From Sutcliffiella halmapala (GTDB lineage: Bacteria; Bacillota; Bacilli; Bacillales; Bacillaceae_I), in NCBI RefSeq assembly GCF_002019665.1, contig NZ_KV917375.1:752001-816000 (forward strand): a DNA stretch of 64,000 nucleotides, read 5' to 3'. Below, piece after piece: positions 34,977 to 45,061 of this stretch (the first letter of the stretch is position 1; every line of letters starts with the position of its first letter). The notes under the pieces were generated by a model. The model had not been told where the DNA came from and searched no databases. It saw only the letters and a program-made list of their open reading frames with translations. The translations under genes were made by a program, and so were the position numbers.

Positions 34977-35804
34977 ATGATTACATTGACTGGATTTGCG
35001 GATGAAATCTCTCCAGAGTTAGACGTTCAATTAGATGTCCTTGAATCACTTGGTATGAAGCATTTGGAGTTACGTAGTGTGTGGGGGAAAAATGTTGCTC
35101 ATTTTAATAAGGAGGAACTAAAGCTTATAAAAGAAACCTTAGATGCTAGAGGCTTCTCGGTATCAGCCATTGGTTCACCAATTGGAAAAATTGGAATTCT
35201 TGATGATTTTGAGAAACATAAGTTAGATTTTGAGCGGGTTATTAAGACGGCTCATTATCTTAATACTTCTTATATTAGGATTTTTTCTTTCTTTATTCCA
35301 GAAGGTGAGAACCCAACGGATTACAGAGAAGAAGTATTGAGCAGAATGAAGGAGCTAGTTAAGGTAGCGGAAGTAGAAAAGGTTGTTCTCTTACATGAAA
35401 ATGAAAAGGATATCTATGGAGACAATGCAGAGCGTTGTGTAGAAATATTAGAATACTGTGATTCTCCAAATCTACGAGCAGCTTTTGACCCAGCAAATTT
35501 TGTGCAATGTGGGGTAAAACCATTTACAGAGGCTTATCCGTTACTTGAAAAATATATTGAATACATGCATGTAAAAGATGCACTCTTTACTGATGGAGAA
35601 GTTGTTCCAGCGGGTAATGGGGATGGAGAAATGAAAGAAACTTATCAAGCGTTACGCCTGAAAGAATACAAAGGGTTTGCGTCACTGGAACCTCATTTGG
35701 CCGCTGCGGGTCCTTTTTCTGGATTTAGTGGACCAGACCTTTTCGGCCTAGCTTCAAGAAGTTTTAAAGAGTTACTTTCAGAATTGGAAATAAAAGTTAA
35801 GTAA
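34977..35804 (+). CDS. Sugar isomerase/epimerase-like TIM-barrel protein
   Basis: This 275-aa xylose-isomerase-like (AP endonuclease 2) TIM barrel has metal-site segments HENEKDIYGDNAERC, FDPANFVQCG and YMHVKDALF, with a C-terminal SLEPHL. Family members epimerise keto sugars, dehydrate inosose or cleave 3-keto glycosides; which applies here is not readable. AGGAGG precedes the ATG. It heads an operon with two Gfo/Idh/MocA dehydrogenases, spaced 25 and 15 nt, so it probably acts on a dehydrogenase product. Confidence 0.88.
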   Translation: MITLTGFADEISPELDVQLDVLESLGMKHLELRSVWGKNVAHFNKEELKLIKETLDARGFSVSAIGSPIGKIGILDDFEKHKLDFERVIKTAHYLNTSYIRIFSFFIPEGENPTDYREEVLSRMKELVKVAEVEKVVLLHENEKDIYGDNAERCVEILEYCDSPNLRAAFDPANFVQCGVKPFTEAYPLLEKYIEYMHVKDALFTDGEVVPAGNGDGEMKETYQALRLKEYKGFASLEPHLAAAGPFSGFSGPDLFGLASRSFKELLSELEIKVK

Positions 35805-35829
35805 CGATAATCAAAGGAGGAGATTAGTT

Positions 35830-36897
35830 ATGATAAATGAGTTGCGTTTTGGCATTATCGGTTGTGGTTCCATTAGTCATACACATGCAGAACAAATCGG
35901 TTTAATAAATGGGGCGAAATTGGTAGCGGTTGCAGATGTTGAGGAGGATAGAGCGAAAAGTTTAGCGGAGCGATATGAAGCGGATTGGTATGCCGATTAT
36001 CACGAAATGCTAAAAAGAGAGGATATCGATATCATTAATATTCTTACACCGAGTGGGATGCATGCGGATATGGCAATTGCAGCTGCTCAAGCTGGTAAGC
36101 ATGTAATTACTGAAAAGCCGATGGATGTTTCTTTAGATAAAGCACATGAAATGATTCAAGTGTGTAAGGATGCAGGGGTGAAGCTCGCTGTTATTTCACA
36201 ACACCGATTTGATACTTCTACTGTGAAAGTGAAAGAGAAAGTAGAAAGCGGGAAGTTCGGGAACATGATTCTTGGGGAATGTGCTGTAAATTGGTACCGT
36301 ACGCAGGAATACTATGATAGTGGAGAATGGCGTGGAACGTGGGCGCTTGATGGAGGCGGAGCATTAATGAACCAATCCATTCATACAATCGATTTACTGC
36401 AATATTTAATGGGACCAGTAGAAAGTGTATTTGCAAGAAAGGCCACTTTAGCACATGAACGAATGGAAGTGGAAGATGTTGCAGTTGCTACCGTATCTTT
36501 TAAAAATGGTGCATTAGGAACAATCGTTGGAACAACAAGTGCTTTTCCTGGATTAAGTTCTAGGCTTGAGGTGTTTGGAACAAAAGGCTCTGCGGTCATC
36601 GAAAATGATCAATTAACTCATCACTATGAAAAAACAACAGATAGTAAAGGTGAATGGTATGGCGGAGGTAAGGTAGAGAATTTGGCTAGCCAATCTGAAG
36701 AGGCTTCAAATGGAACGGGTTCAAGCGATCCAACCGCAATATTTGGTGGTGCACATCGCATACAAATAGAAGATATGATACAGGCGGTACTAGAAAATAG
36801 AGAACCACTTGTAAATGGTGAGGAAGGCCTTAAACCATTAGAAGTTATTTTAGCTATCTATGAATCTGCACGAACTGGAAAGTCTGTTTCGTTATAA
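35830..36897 (+). CDS. Gfo/Idh/MocA sugar dehydrogenase A
   Basis: This 355-aa NAD(P)-dependent oxidoreductase acts on sugars or cyclitols. The Rossmann motif GIIGCGSISHTHAEQI is at the N-terminus, the catalytic Lys is in TEKPM (about 95-99), and the second-domain His is in MNQSIHTIDLLQYLMG. AAGGAGGAG precedes the ATG. It resembles the next gene product, suggesting paralogues for related oxidations. Confidence 0.92.
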   Translation: MINELRFGIIGCGSISHTHAEQIGLINGAKLVAVADVEEDRAKSLAERYEADWYADYHEMLKREDIDIINILTPSGMHADMAIAAAQAGKHVITEKPMDVSLDKAHEMIQVCKDAGVKLAVISQHRFDTSTVKVKEKVESGKFGNMILGECAVNWYRTQEYYDSGEWRGTWALDGGGALMNQSIHTIDLLQYLMGPVESVFARKATLAHERMEVEDVAVATVSFKNGALGTIVGTTSAFPGLSSRLEVFGTKGSAVIENDQLTHHYEKTTDSKGEWYGGGKVENLASQSEEASNGTGSSDPTAIFGGAHRIQIEDMIQAVLENREPLVNGEEGLKPLEVILAIYESARTGKSVSL

Positions 36898-36912
36898 GGA
36901 GGGGGCTAATCA

Positions 36913-37938
36913 ATGTTGAATTTCGCCATAGTAGGAGCAGGTAGTATTGCTCCTAATTATGCAGAAGCTATTCGCCTTCATAAGGAGACCACTTTGGCCG
37001 CTGTTTGTGATAATAATCCAAAGGTGAAAGATGGCTTTGTCAAAACAAATAGTGTGCAGAAGTATTATCAAAACTATCAAGATTTGCTACAAGACTCATC
37101 CATCGATGTACTCTGTATTTGTACACCAAGCGGTATGCATGCAGAGATGGCGATCGAAGCAATAAAAGCCGGAAAGCATATAATCATTGAGAAACCTATT
37201 GCCTTAACATTAGAGGAGGCAGATAGAGTGATTAATGCTGCCGAAAAATATGGTGTTAAAGCAACTGTTGCTTTTCAAAAGCGTTTCAATCCAGCAGTTA
37301 TTCAAACAAAACAGAAAGTGGACAATGGAAGCTTTGGGAAAATGATACATGCCAATACAACAGTTCGCTGGTACCGCGATCAAAGCTATTATAATCAGGA
37401 TCAATGGAGAGGTACTGCCTCGATGGATGGGGGTGCCTTGATGAATCAGTGCATTCATAACATTGATTTACTTAGGTGGATGATGGGGCCAGTCAAAAAG
37501 ATAGTGGGATTTACTACTACAAGGCGTCATCAAATCGAAATGGAGGATGTAGGTGTTTCCATTCTTGAATTTGAAAGTGGAGCATTGGGAGTGATAGAAG
37601 GATCTACAGCCATATATCCTATTGATTTAGAAGCCTCTATCAGTATTTTTGGAGAAAAAGGCACTGCTATTGTTGGTGGGAAGTACGTAAATGAATTAAA
37701 GGAATGGCAGTTCAGACATGAGGAAGAAGCACCATTCAAAGAGACAAACAAAACTAACGATTCCCAATCAGAAATGATTCATGGAGAAGGTCATTATCCT
37801 ATAATACAAGACATGGTTAGTGCTATTAAAGAAGACAAATCACCAGCTATTTCTCTTCAGGATGGGAGAAATGCGCTAGAAATTATTTTAGCAATTTACG
37901 AATCCTCGACAACCGGTAATATTATCTATATCAACTAG
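36913..37938 (+). CDS. Gfo/Idh/MocA sugar dehydrogenase B
   Basis: This 341-aa dehydrogenase has the Rossmann motif AIVGAGSIAPNYAEAI, EKPIALTLEEAD and MNQCIHNIDLLRWMMG, matching the family pattern of paralogue A. AGGAGGGGG precedes the ATG. Its start lies 15 nt after paralogue A, so the two are co-translated or co-transcribed. No clear terminator follows, and about 460 bp separate it from the next operon. Confidence 0.92.
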   Translation: MLNFAIVGAGSIAPNYAEAIRLHKETTLAAVCDNNPKVKDGFVKTNSVQKYYQNYQDLLQDSSIDVLCICTPSGMHAEMAIEAIKAGKHIIIEKPIALTLEEADRVINAAEKYGVKATVAFQKRFNPAVIQTKQKVDNGSFGKMIHANTTVRWYRDQSYYNQDQWRGTASMDGGALMNQCIHNIDLLRWMMGPVKKIVGFTTTRRHQIEMEDVGVSILEFESGALGVIEGSTAIYPIDLEASISIFGEKGTAIVGGKYVNELKEWQFRHEEEAPFKETNKTNDSQSEMIHGEGHYPIIQDMVSAIKEDKSPAISLQDGRNALEIILAIYESSTTGNIIYIN

Positions 37939-38113
37939 ATTGATGGAAGATATTCTTACAAAAATCGAATCGGTTCTATAAAATGGAAATGCATTATTTT
38001 ACTTATCCTATATAGAGTTTTCCATATTTATCATGTATATTTCCTATATTATAGAGGTTGAATTGAATTATCTGACAAATTGGCTATAAATATATTTTAT
38101 TTGAAAAATTAAA

Positions 38114-38163
38114 TTGTAATCGGTTTCACGCTGAAGTATAATAAATTTATTGAAACGTATCAA
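38114..38163 (+). promoter_or_regulatory. Promoter and operator 1 of the large sugar operon
   Basis: TTGTAA (38114-38119) and a perfect TATAAT (38137-38142) are 17 bp apart. TGAAACGTATCA (38151-38162) lies over the predicted start point. Confidence 0.8.
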
Positions 38164-38235
38164 TGAAATAATAGTATTGAAAATATAGTAATCTCATAAA
38201 AGAACGAAAGTGTTTTTTATTTTTTGAAGAAAAAT

Positions 38236-38247
38236 TGAAACGTTTCG
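38236..38247 (+). promoter_or_regulatory. Operator 2 of the large sugar operon
   Basis: TGAAACGTTTCG lies 85 bp downstream of operator 1, in the leader, and is a candidate for repression by looping or roadblock. The leader to 38405 shows no other element I recognise. Confidence 0.7.
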
Positions 38248-38405
38248 ATTTAATTCGTTAAAGGGGTGATTCTCCTCATTTATTTGTGAATAATTGCTCG
38301 AGTCAAGGTAGTTTGCTGGTGTTTTTGGACAAGCTTCGTGAGTTATAAGGTCTAAGGCTCTCTAAAAGAGTTTTAATCTATACAAAAAAATAAGGGGTGT
38401 TTTTT

Positions 38406-39785
38406 ATGAAAATGTTAAAGCCTTGGTTAGCTATTTTAACAATTATTGTGTTTCTAATCGGTTGTAGCAAGGATACTGCAACAAATACTTCAAAAGATGA
38501 AGTGAAAGAAGAAGGAAATAAAGACGCTGTAACGATTACTTTCGCAAGTTGGGCTCTAGGTACAGAAGAAGAGAGAAACCTAGAAAGAATCATGATCGAA
38601 GAATTCCAAGCTCAATACCCACACATTACGGTTGAGATTGATGAGTCTATCTCAGGTGACTGGAATGATGCGTTATCCGCAGCAGCAAGTGCGAATGCAA
38701 TGCCAGACGTATTTATGCTAGCTCAAATTCCTACTGGTTTAGCGAATGATTGGTTATTAGACCTTAATGAATTAACGGAGAATGACGAAGATTTCGCTCA
38801 AATTCCTGAGGTTGTTCGCGATTCTGCAACCTTTGAAGACACTGTGGTTGCTTTACCTAAAGGACAAAACTTCTTAGGTTACTTCGTAAATAAAGACTTA
38901 TACAACCAAGCGAACTTAAATGTTCCTGAGCATGGTTTTGCAATTGAAGAGTTTGTTAACTCAGTTAGACAAATTACAAACCTTAATAATGGAGTAGTTG
39001 GTATCAGTAATCCTCACTCTATTCCAGATTGGTACCCAGCAGCAGCAAATGAAAACATTGGATGGTTTACATTCAGTGATGAAGAATATCACTTAGACAG
39101 CAACGAATTTATTAATGGAATTAACTTAGCGAATAATATTGTTTCGAACAACTATTCCTTTGACTCTTTAACGGATGATCAACAAGCTAGCTTCAACGGT
39201 GAAAATGACGGCGAAGTTTGGGCAGCTGGTGGAACTGGTTTAAGATGGGATGGAACATGGGCAATCCCGAACTATACGGAAAATCTAGAATTCGATTGGG
39301 ACTTTATCGGAATTCCTGGTGGAAGAACGGTTATTGTTAATGATTACATGGGAATCTCTAAATCTACGAAACACGCAGAAGAAGCATATCTTTTTGCAAA
39401 ATATATGTCCTTTGGTAAAGAAGGTTATATGAGACGTTTAGAAGTTGCAGTAGAAGAAGATAAAGTTGTAAACGGTTTACCAGCATCTGCTGATCCAGAA
39501 GTATTAGATGCTTACTTTGAAATTCAAGATTTACCAGGATTACGTATCGCGTATGAAAACTTAGAAAATGGTATTATCGAGCCAGTTAAAACAGTTCCTG
39601 GTTATGTACAATCTAGATGGGAAGCGCCTACTGGAGTGGCAGTTGGAGAATCTCCAAATGCAAACATCTCTGAATTACTTGGTGCAAGTATTAGAGGCGA
39701 AATCAAGATTGAAGATTATATTTCTCAAATCAATGAATTAGCAAACCAAAAGTATCAAGAAGGTAAAGAAGCGATTGGTCAATAA
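38406..39785 (+). CDS. Sugar ABC importer 2: substrate-binding lipoprotein
   Basis: This 459-aa family 1 binding protein has lipobox FLIGC (Cys20). Characteristic segments are ITFASWALGTEEERNLERIMIEEFQAQYPHITVEI, NAMPDVFMLAQIPTGLANDWLLDLNEL and DYMGISKSTKHAEEAYLFAKYMSFG. ATG 38406 was chosen because AAGGGG lies 8 nt upstream; GTG 38397 overlaps that site. It is the first gene of a nine-gene-scale operon. It probably binds an oligosaccharide; the downstream enzymes suggest a beta-1,2-glucan fragment. Confidence 0.92.
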   Translation: MKMLKPWLAILTIIVFLIGCSKDTATNTSKDEVKEEGNKDAVTITFASWALGTEEERNLERIMIEEFQAQYPHITVEIDESISGDWNDALSAAASANAMPDVFMLAQIPTGLANDWLLDLNELTENDEDFAQIPEVVRDSATFEDTVVALPKGQNFLGYFVNKDLYNQANLNVPEHGFAIEEFVNSVRQITNLNNGVVGISNPHSIPDWYPAAANENIGWFTFSDEEYHLDSNEFINGINLANNIVSNNYSFDSLTDDQQASFNGENDGEVWAAGGTGLRWDGTWAIPNYTENLEFDWDFIGIPGGRTVIVNDYMGISKSTKHAEEAYLFAKYMSFGKEGYMRRLEVAVEEDKVVNGLPASADPEVLDAYFEIQDLPGLRIAYENLENGIIEPVKTVPGYVQSRWEAPTGVAVGESPNANISELLGASIRGEIKIEDYISQINELANQKYQEGKEAIGQ

Positions 39786-39815
39786 TACTAGAAACTGTTG
39801 AGGGGGATAAATGAT

Positions 39816-42755
39816 ATGAAACGTAAGATTTTGTTCTGGCCGTTATTACTATTTCTATTGATTCCAACCTCTATCGCTTTTGCTGATAAAGAGAATTCTC
39901 CTGAGCAAGTGGCCGAACAAGTCATTGAACCAAGCTATCTTTATATCCTAAAACAGTGGAAAGAAGTGGGCATTAACAGCACGTCTCTATTTGAGCGTGC
40001 TGTTAATCCCACTGATTTTTTGTCCGTTCCTGAAAATGATTTACTCCCTTTAAATGAAAGTAAAGGGTATGGAGATCAAGTATTCGTTTGGAAAGATCAA
40101 AAATCTATCACTATTGAAGTGGATGTAGAAGAAGAAGGGCTCTATGAACTTGGGTTTGATTATTTTCCTTTGGGAGAAGGAATTGTGCCTATTGAAGGCT
40201 CTGTTGAAGTAAATGGAAGTTATCAATATTTTGAAAGTCGTCGCATTATTTTTCCAAAAGACTGGAGAAGTGCTACTACGACCTTCGACCAGGATCGTTT
40301 TGGGGATGAAATTATCCCAGATCAGATTCCAATTGAAGAATGGCATTATGTGAAAGCAGAAGATTCTAGTTATCTACACAGTCGTCCGTTAAAGTTCCAT
40401 TTAGAAAAAGGAACAAACACCATTACGCTTTCCAATATAAGAGGAGAAATGCTTCTTGGAAACATTTATGTAAACAGTGTGGGAACGATACCTTCTTATG
40501 AAGAATACTTAGAATTAAACAAAGGTAAAAAAATCGAGGATGCACTAGTAACGGTGGAAGCAGAGCATCCGCTAAAGAAAAACAGCTCCTTTATACGACC
40601 TGTTAACCAGCAAAATGCCTCTGTTGTCCCATACAAAAGAGATCAACGCCTTTTGAATGTAATTGGTGGAGAATCTTGGGAAACAAGTGGTCAAAGTGCT
40701 AGCTGGGAAATAGAGGTAGAAGAAGAGGGTTATTATCAAATCTCCTCAAAAGTCCTACAACAAAAGCAAACTAGTTTTCCAGTATTTAGAACGATTATGG
40801 TAAATGGTGCTGTTCCCTTTGAAGAAGTTGAGACGTATACATTTCAACAAGAAAAGAAATGGAAAAACGAAACGTTCAGTGATGAAAGTGGAGAACCATA
40901 TTTATTCTACTTAAATAAAGGCAGTAACATTCTTACACTTAAGGTGGATGCTTCCCCAGTTAATCGAGTGCTTTTTGAAATAAACGAAGTAATGAAAGGC
41001 ATCGAACAGCTTTCTTTATCGATTAAGCAATTAACTGGAAATAGCCAAGATCGTTCTCGCGGTTGGAGAATCACTGAATACTTACCAGATATTGAAGAAC
41101 GATTATTAAATTGGGCTACTACTCTAGAGAAAGAAAGTGATTATTTACTAGAGTTAAGTGATGGGCAGGAAGCGGTCGAAGTAGTTTCCTTGCAGATTGC
41201 CGTAGAAAGGCTTCGAAGCTTAGCAGAGTCTCCTGATGAAATACCATCTCGTTTAACGCAATTATCGGAAGGTTCAAGTTCGGTCGCGCAGTTACTTGGA
41301 AATGCAACATTAGAATTGAAAAAACAGCCATTATTTATGGATCGAATATATATTCACGGTGACGTTGAGCTACCAGATGCAGAGCTTGGCATTTTCGCCA
41401 AAACAAAAGAGTCTGTCCTGAAATTCTTCCACTCCTTTAAATCGAACACACTTGCAACCACAGGTGTAGATGACGATGTAGTGGATGTATGGGTAAACAG
41501 ACCACGACAATATGTAGAACTGATGCAAAACATGGTCGATCAAAACTTCACTCCGAAAACAGGAATTGAAGTAAGGTTTTCTATTATGCCATCCGAGCAA
41601 AAGCTAATCCTTGCGAATGCGGCAAATAGTCAGCCAGATCTTTCACTTGGTATTAGTAACTGGCTTCCATATGAGCTTGCGATTCGAGGAGCTGCTTATG
41701 ATTTAAGACAGTTTGATGATTTCAATGAGCAAATAAAGCATTTTTCTCCAGGAGCATTTTTACCTTTAATGATTGATGATGAGGTTTATGCGCTACCTGA
41801 GACGCAAGATTTCTTTGTTCAATATTATCGTAAAGATATTCTAGGCGCACTAGATATTCCAGTTCCAGATACTTGGGATGATATAGTAAATATTTTACCT
41901 GAATTACAGCGATTTGGACTGAACTACTATACACCAATTGCTGGAGCCGTCGCCTTTAAACCATTCCAAGCAACCTCTCCATATATTTATCAACATCAAG
42001 GTGATTTATATAAAGAGGATGGAATGGGAACGGTTATTGATAGCGATGAGGCAGTAAAAGGAATTCAGTTTATGACGGATCTCAATACGATTTATAGCAC
42101 ACCGCTTCAAGTGCCAAACTTTTATAACCATTTTAGATACTCCACATTGCCAATTGGTATTTCCAGCTTCCAAACGTATGTTGAGTTGACAGCGGCAGCA
42201 CCTGAAATTTCAGGCTGGTGGGACATTGCGCTACATCCTGGTGTCCGACAAGAGGATGGTTCTATCTCAAGATGGGCAACTGGTTCTGGACAATCAGGAA
42301 TGATTTTTAATGGTAGCCAAAATAAAGATGAGGCATGGGAAGTATTAAAGTGGTGGATGTCTACGGAAACACAAACTGATTTTGCCACTACTTTACAAAT
42401 TATGTATGGTCCATCGTATATGTGGAATACGGCGAATTTGGATTCTTTTGCCAATTTACCTTGGCCAGAAGAGCATAAAGCAATTATTTTAGAGCAATGG
42501 GAACAGTTAAGAGAGGTTCCGAAAACACCTTATACCTATATGGTAGAGAGGGAGATTAGTAATGTGTGGAACCGTGTGGTATTTGGCGGGGATAATACAC
42601 GTTCAGCAATTGACGATGCCGTTATTACGATAGATCGCGAAATGCGACGGAAAATGGAGGAGTTCGGTTACATGAAGGATGGAGTCATGGTGAAACCGTA
42701 TCGAATTCCTACAATCGAACAAGTGGAAAGTTGGGTTGAAGAAAATGATGAGTAG
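39816..42755 (+). CDS. Giant SBP-like protein with N-terminal beta domains
   Basis: This 979-aa secreted protein has a type I signal peptide (about 1-24, ending SIAFA) and no lipobox. Residues about 85-245 and 300-400 form two related beta-sandwich-like modules ([22 protein letters not shown] and [18 protein letters not shown]). A helical stretch spans about 400-500. The C-terminal half (about 555-950) is a family 1 solute-binding domain: [87 protein letters not shown]. It may be a glycan-binding receptor held by the membrane complex. The start follows TGAGGGGG. Confidence 0.85.
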   Translation: MKRKILFWPLLLFLLIPTSIAFADKENSPEQVAEQVIEPSYLYILKQWKEVGINSTSLFERAVNPTDFLSVPENDLLPLNESKGYGDQVFVWKDQKSITIEVDVEEEGLYELGFDYFPLGEGIVPIEGSVEVNGSYQYFESRRIIFPKDWRSATTTFDQDRFGDEIIPDQIPIEEWHYVKAEDSSYLHSRPLKFHLEKGTNTITLSNIRGEMLLGNIYVNSVGTIPSYEEYLELNKGKKIEDALVTVEAEHPLKKNSSFIRPVNQQNASVVPYKRDQRLLNVIGGESWETSGQSASWEIEVEEEGYYQISSKVLQQKQTSFPVFRTIMVNGAVPFEEVETYTFQQEKKWKNETFSDESGEPYLFYLNKGSNILTLKVDASPVNRVLFEINEVMKGIEQLSLSIKQLTGNSQDRSRGWRITEYLPDIEERLLNWATTLEKESDYLLELSDGQEAVEVVSLQIAVERLRSLAESPDEIPSRLTQLSEGSSSVAQLLGNATLELKKQPLFMDRIYIHGDVELPDAELGIFAKTKESVLKFFHSFKSNTLATTGVDDDVVDVWVNRPRQYVELMQNMVDQNFTPKTGIEVRFSIMPSEQKLILANAANSQPDLSLGISNWLPYELAIRGAAYDLRQFDDFNEQIKHFSPGAFLPLMIDDEVYALPETQDFFVQYYRKDILGALDIPVPDTWDDIVNILPELQRFGLNYYTPIAGAVAFKPFQATSPYIYQHQGDLYKEDGMGTVIDSDEAVKGIQFMTDLNTIYSTPLQVPNFYNHFRYSTLPIGISSFQTYVELTAAAPEISGWWDIALHPGVRQEDGSISRWATGSGQSGMIFNGSQNKDEAWEVLKWWMSTETQTDFATTLQIMYGPSYMWNTANLDSFANLPWPEEHKAIILEQWEQLREVPKTPYTYMVEREISNVWNRVVFGGDNTRSAIDDAVITIDREMRRKMEEFGYMKDGVMVKPYRIPTIEQVESWVEENDE

Positions 42756-43638
42756 ACTTCAAAAGCATGCAAGTACATCCGTGTTCCTTGCGCCATATAT
42801 TATCTTTTTCTTTACGTTTATTATCATTCCAGTAGTCGTTGCGATTTTTCTATCCTTTACTTATTTTAACGCGATCGAAATGCCGACCTTTATCGGATTA
42901 GCTAACTATGTTAGTGTCCTGACGCAAGATGAGGTATTCATGCAGAAAGTACTACCGAACACCTTAACCTTCGCTGTAATTGTTGGACCAGGAGGCTATA
43001 TTCTATCCTTTTTACTAGCATGGATGCTAGCGCAAATTTCCAGAGTGCCACGAACTGTTTTAGCCCTTATCATCTATTCACCATCGATGACAGCAGGAAT
43101 CGCGATGGCGGTTGTTTGGACGATCATCTTTAGTGGAGATCAAACCGGATATTTAAACAGTCTTCTCATTACGATGGGTGTTCTTTTTGAACCAATTCAG
43201 TTTCTGCAGTCCCCAGATCACTTAATGGCTATCATGATTGTCGTTACCCTTTGGGGAAGTATGGGTGTTGGATTTTTAGCGATGTTATCTGGTGTACTCA
43301 ATATTAATAAAGAAATATATGAAGCAGGTTATATCGATGGAATAAAAAATAGATTCCAAGAGATTATCTATATTACGATTCCTTCAATGAAGCCACAAAT
43401 GTTATTTGGAGCAGTAATGGCGGTTGTTGGTACGTTTCAGGCGGGGGCCATCGGGGTAGCACTTTCAGGTGCCAACCCTACACCTCAATACGCTGGACAA
43501 TTAATGGTCAACCATTTAGAAGACTATGGTTTTATCCGTTATGAAATGGGATATGCAGCTGCAATTTCTGTTCTATTATTACTTTTTGTCTATATTTTCT
43601 CGAAGATTGCTTGGCGTTTATTCGGAGAGAAGGACTAG
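42736..43638 (+). CDS. Sugar ABC importer 2: permease A
   Basis: This roughly 300-aa MalF-type permease has six helices. The coupling motif is [27 protein letters not shown], a less canonical EAA loop. The start is uncertain: TTG 42736 overlaps the preceding gene by 20 nt, and ATG 42745 or 42748 is also possible; all give a normal first helix. It is followed by a repeat-containing gap before the partner permease. Confidence 0.88.
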   Translation: MKKMMSRLQKHASTSVFLAPYIIFFFTFIIIPVVVAIFLSFTYFNAIEMPTFIGLANYVSVLTQDEVFMQKVLPNTLTFAVIVGPGGYILSFLLAWMLAQISRVPRTVLALIIYSPSMTAGIAMAVVWTIIFSGDQTGYLNSLLITMGVLFEPIQFLQSPDHLMAIMIVVTLWGSMGVGFLAMLSGVLNINKEIYEAGYIDGIKNRFQEIIYITIPSMKPQMLFGAVMAVVGTFQAGAIGVALSGANPTPQYAGQLMVNHLEDYGFIRYEMGYAAAISVLLLLFVYIFSKIAWRLFGEKD

Positions 43639-43733
43639 ATTGCCAAACTTACCAAGGCTTTTTTCGCAAAAGATGCTGTGTATTCCATGTATAAGTAGAA
43701 TTTTAAGGCTATGCCGAACCCGTCCCCCCTGTA

Positions 43734-43878
43734 GATTGGAGCGGATGGCACTTGACTCCTCTGCGGGAGATAGCGTTTTGTGGAGACCCCGCAGGAGCGC
43801 TTCTCGTCGAGGAGGCTCCACAAGCGCCCCGGGGAATCTTGTGCCAGGAGCAGAAATTGAAAGGGAGTTCAACAGTGC
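43734..43878. repeat. GC-rich interspersed palindromic repeat inside the operon
   Basis: This roughly 145-bp element is much richer in G+C than its surroundings. Nested inverted repeats include GGCACTTGA with TCTTGTGCC, CTGCGGG with CCCGCAG, and TTGTGGAG with CTCCACAA. The start GATTGGAGCGG and the internal GACCCCGCAGGAGCGC-like strings match a repeat family I recall from many Bacillaceae genomes. No transposase is encoded. It lies between two permease genes and would be transcribed as a folded RNA. Confidence 0.75.
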
Positions 43879-43977
43879 TCTATCTTTTTTCAGGTTAGCC
43901 ATTTTTAAAAATCTGATGAAGCAAATATCTAAACGAAAAAAGCCTCTACTAATCTTCAGATGTAAGGAGTGAACGAC

Positions 43978-44853
43978 GTGTCGGCATTTCATGGATCGAA
44001 AATAAATCCAGATCGATTTCACCGGAGCCAGATAAAGTTTTATCTTTTTCTCATTCCGTTAGCTGTCTTTATGGCAATGCCCATAGTATTTGTCTTTTCT
44101 CATGCCTTTAAGCCAATAGATGAGCTCTTTGCCTATCCACCTCGCTTCTTCGTGCAAAAGCCAACATTTCAGAACTTTATTGATTTGATGAATAATACGA
44201 GTGCCTCGGGTGTACCGATGTCTCGCTACTTATTTAACAGTATTGCGATAACGTTACTTGTGGTGTTGTTAACAGTACTTATTAGTACGATGGCTGGATA
44301 TGCACTATCAAAGAAACGATTCCGATTAAAGAAAACAATTTTTGAAATCAATACGCTTGCCTTAATGTTTGTGTCAGCAGCAGTAGTAATTCCAAGGTAT
44401 TTACTTATTGAGAAGGTGGGACTACTTGATACATTTGTCGTACACATATTCCCTTTGATTGCGATGCCAATTGGGTTATTCCTCGTTAAGCAGTTTATTG
44501 ATCAAATACCGAATGAATTGATTGAAGCAGCACAAATGGATGGCGCAACAGACTATCAGATTTTCGGAAAAATCATTATTCCATTAGTAAAGCCAGCGAT
44601 AGCGACGATTGCGATTCTGTCCTTCCAGCTTGTGTGGAATAATACCGAAACATCGACCTTATTTGTTAATGATGAGAACTTAAAAACGTTCGCATTCTAT
44701 ATGTCCACGTTGACTGCTACAACTGGCAATACAGTAGCCGGACAAGGGATGGCAGCGGCTGCATCCTTAATTATGTTTATTCCAAACTTAATTATCTTTA
44801 TTATCTTACAAAGTCAAGTTATGAATACGATGGCTCATTCCGGTATCAAGTAA
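43978..44853 (+). CDS. Sugar ABC importer 2: permease B
   Basis: This MalG-type permease has 291 aa from GTG 43978. The EAA motif is [26 protein letters not shown], and the post-helix-1 segment is [23 protein letters not shown] at 43964 is 8 nt before this GTG; an earlier GTG at 43969 is too close to it. It is separated from permease A by 339 bp containing a repeat, unusual for a co-transcribed pair. Confidence 0.9.
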   Translation: MSAFHGSKINPDRFHRSQIKFYLFLIPLAVFMAMPIVFVFSHAFKPIDELFAYPPRFFVQKPTFQNFIDLMNNTSASGVPMSRYLFNSIAITLLVVLLTVLISTMAGYALSKKRFRLKKTIFEINTLALMFVSAAVVIPRYLLIEKVGLLDTFVVHIFPLIAMPIGLFLVKQFIDQIPNELIEAAQMDGATDYQIFGKIIIPLVKPAIATIAILSFQLVWNNTETSTLFVNDENLKTFAFYMSTLTATTGNTVAGQGMAAAASLIMFIPNLIIFIILQSQVMNTMAHSGIK

Positions 44854-44977
44854 GAGTTGTTTTCGCATACTTTATTGCTTTTCGCAAATAAAATCTGCCC
44901 GTCATAATCGTTGCAATCGTGTTCTTTTCCAGCATGTAATCGACGGCCTTTCTTCTATTTCGTAAGCAAAATGACGA

Positions 44978-45004
44978 TAAAAAGTCCAAATGCCGACTTT
45001 TTAC
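44978..45004 (+). other. Small hairpin upstream of the NHL-Yip1 gene
   Basis: TAAAAAGTC and GACTTTTTA form a 9-bp AT-rich stem with an 8-nt loop. It could be a weak terminator or processing site. The rest of 44854-45061 is T-rich with no gene. Confidence 0.4.
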
Positions 45005-45061
45005 CAGCTTAAAGAAACAATTTTAACGAAAAGAGCCTAAGTAAAAGAGGGAGGAAAGAAA

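Noticed and set aside
43734-43878. Insertion sequence or group II intron
   Set aside because: No transposase or reverse transcriptase frame is present; the size and nested palindromes fit a non-coding interspersed repeat.
43526-44022. Plus- and minus-strand frames of 134-148 aa across the permease gap
   Set aside because: They run through the GC-rich palindromic repeat and into permease coding sequence. The products are unlike any family, and the repeat explains the openness.
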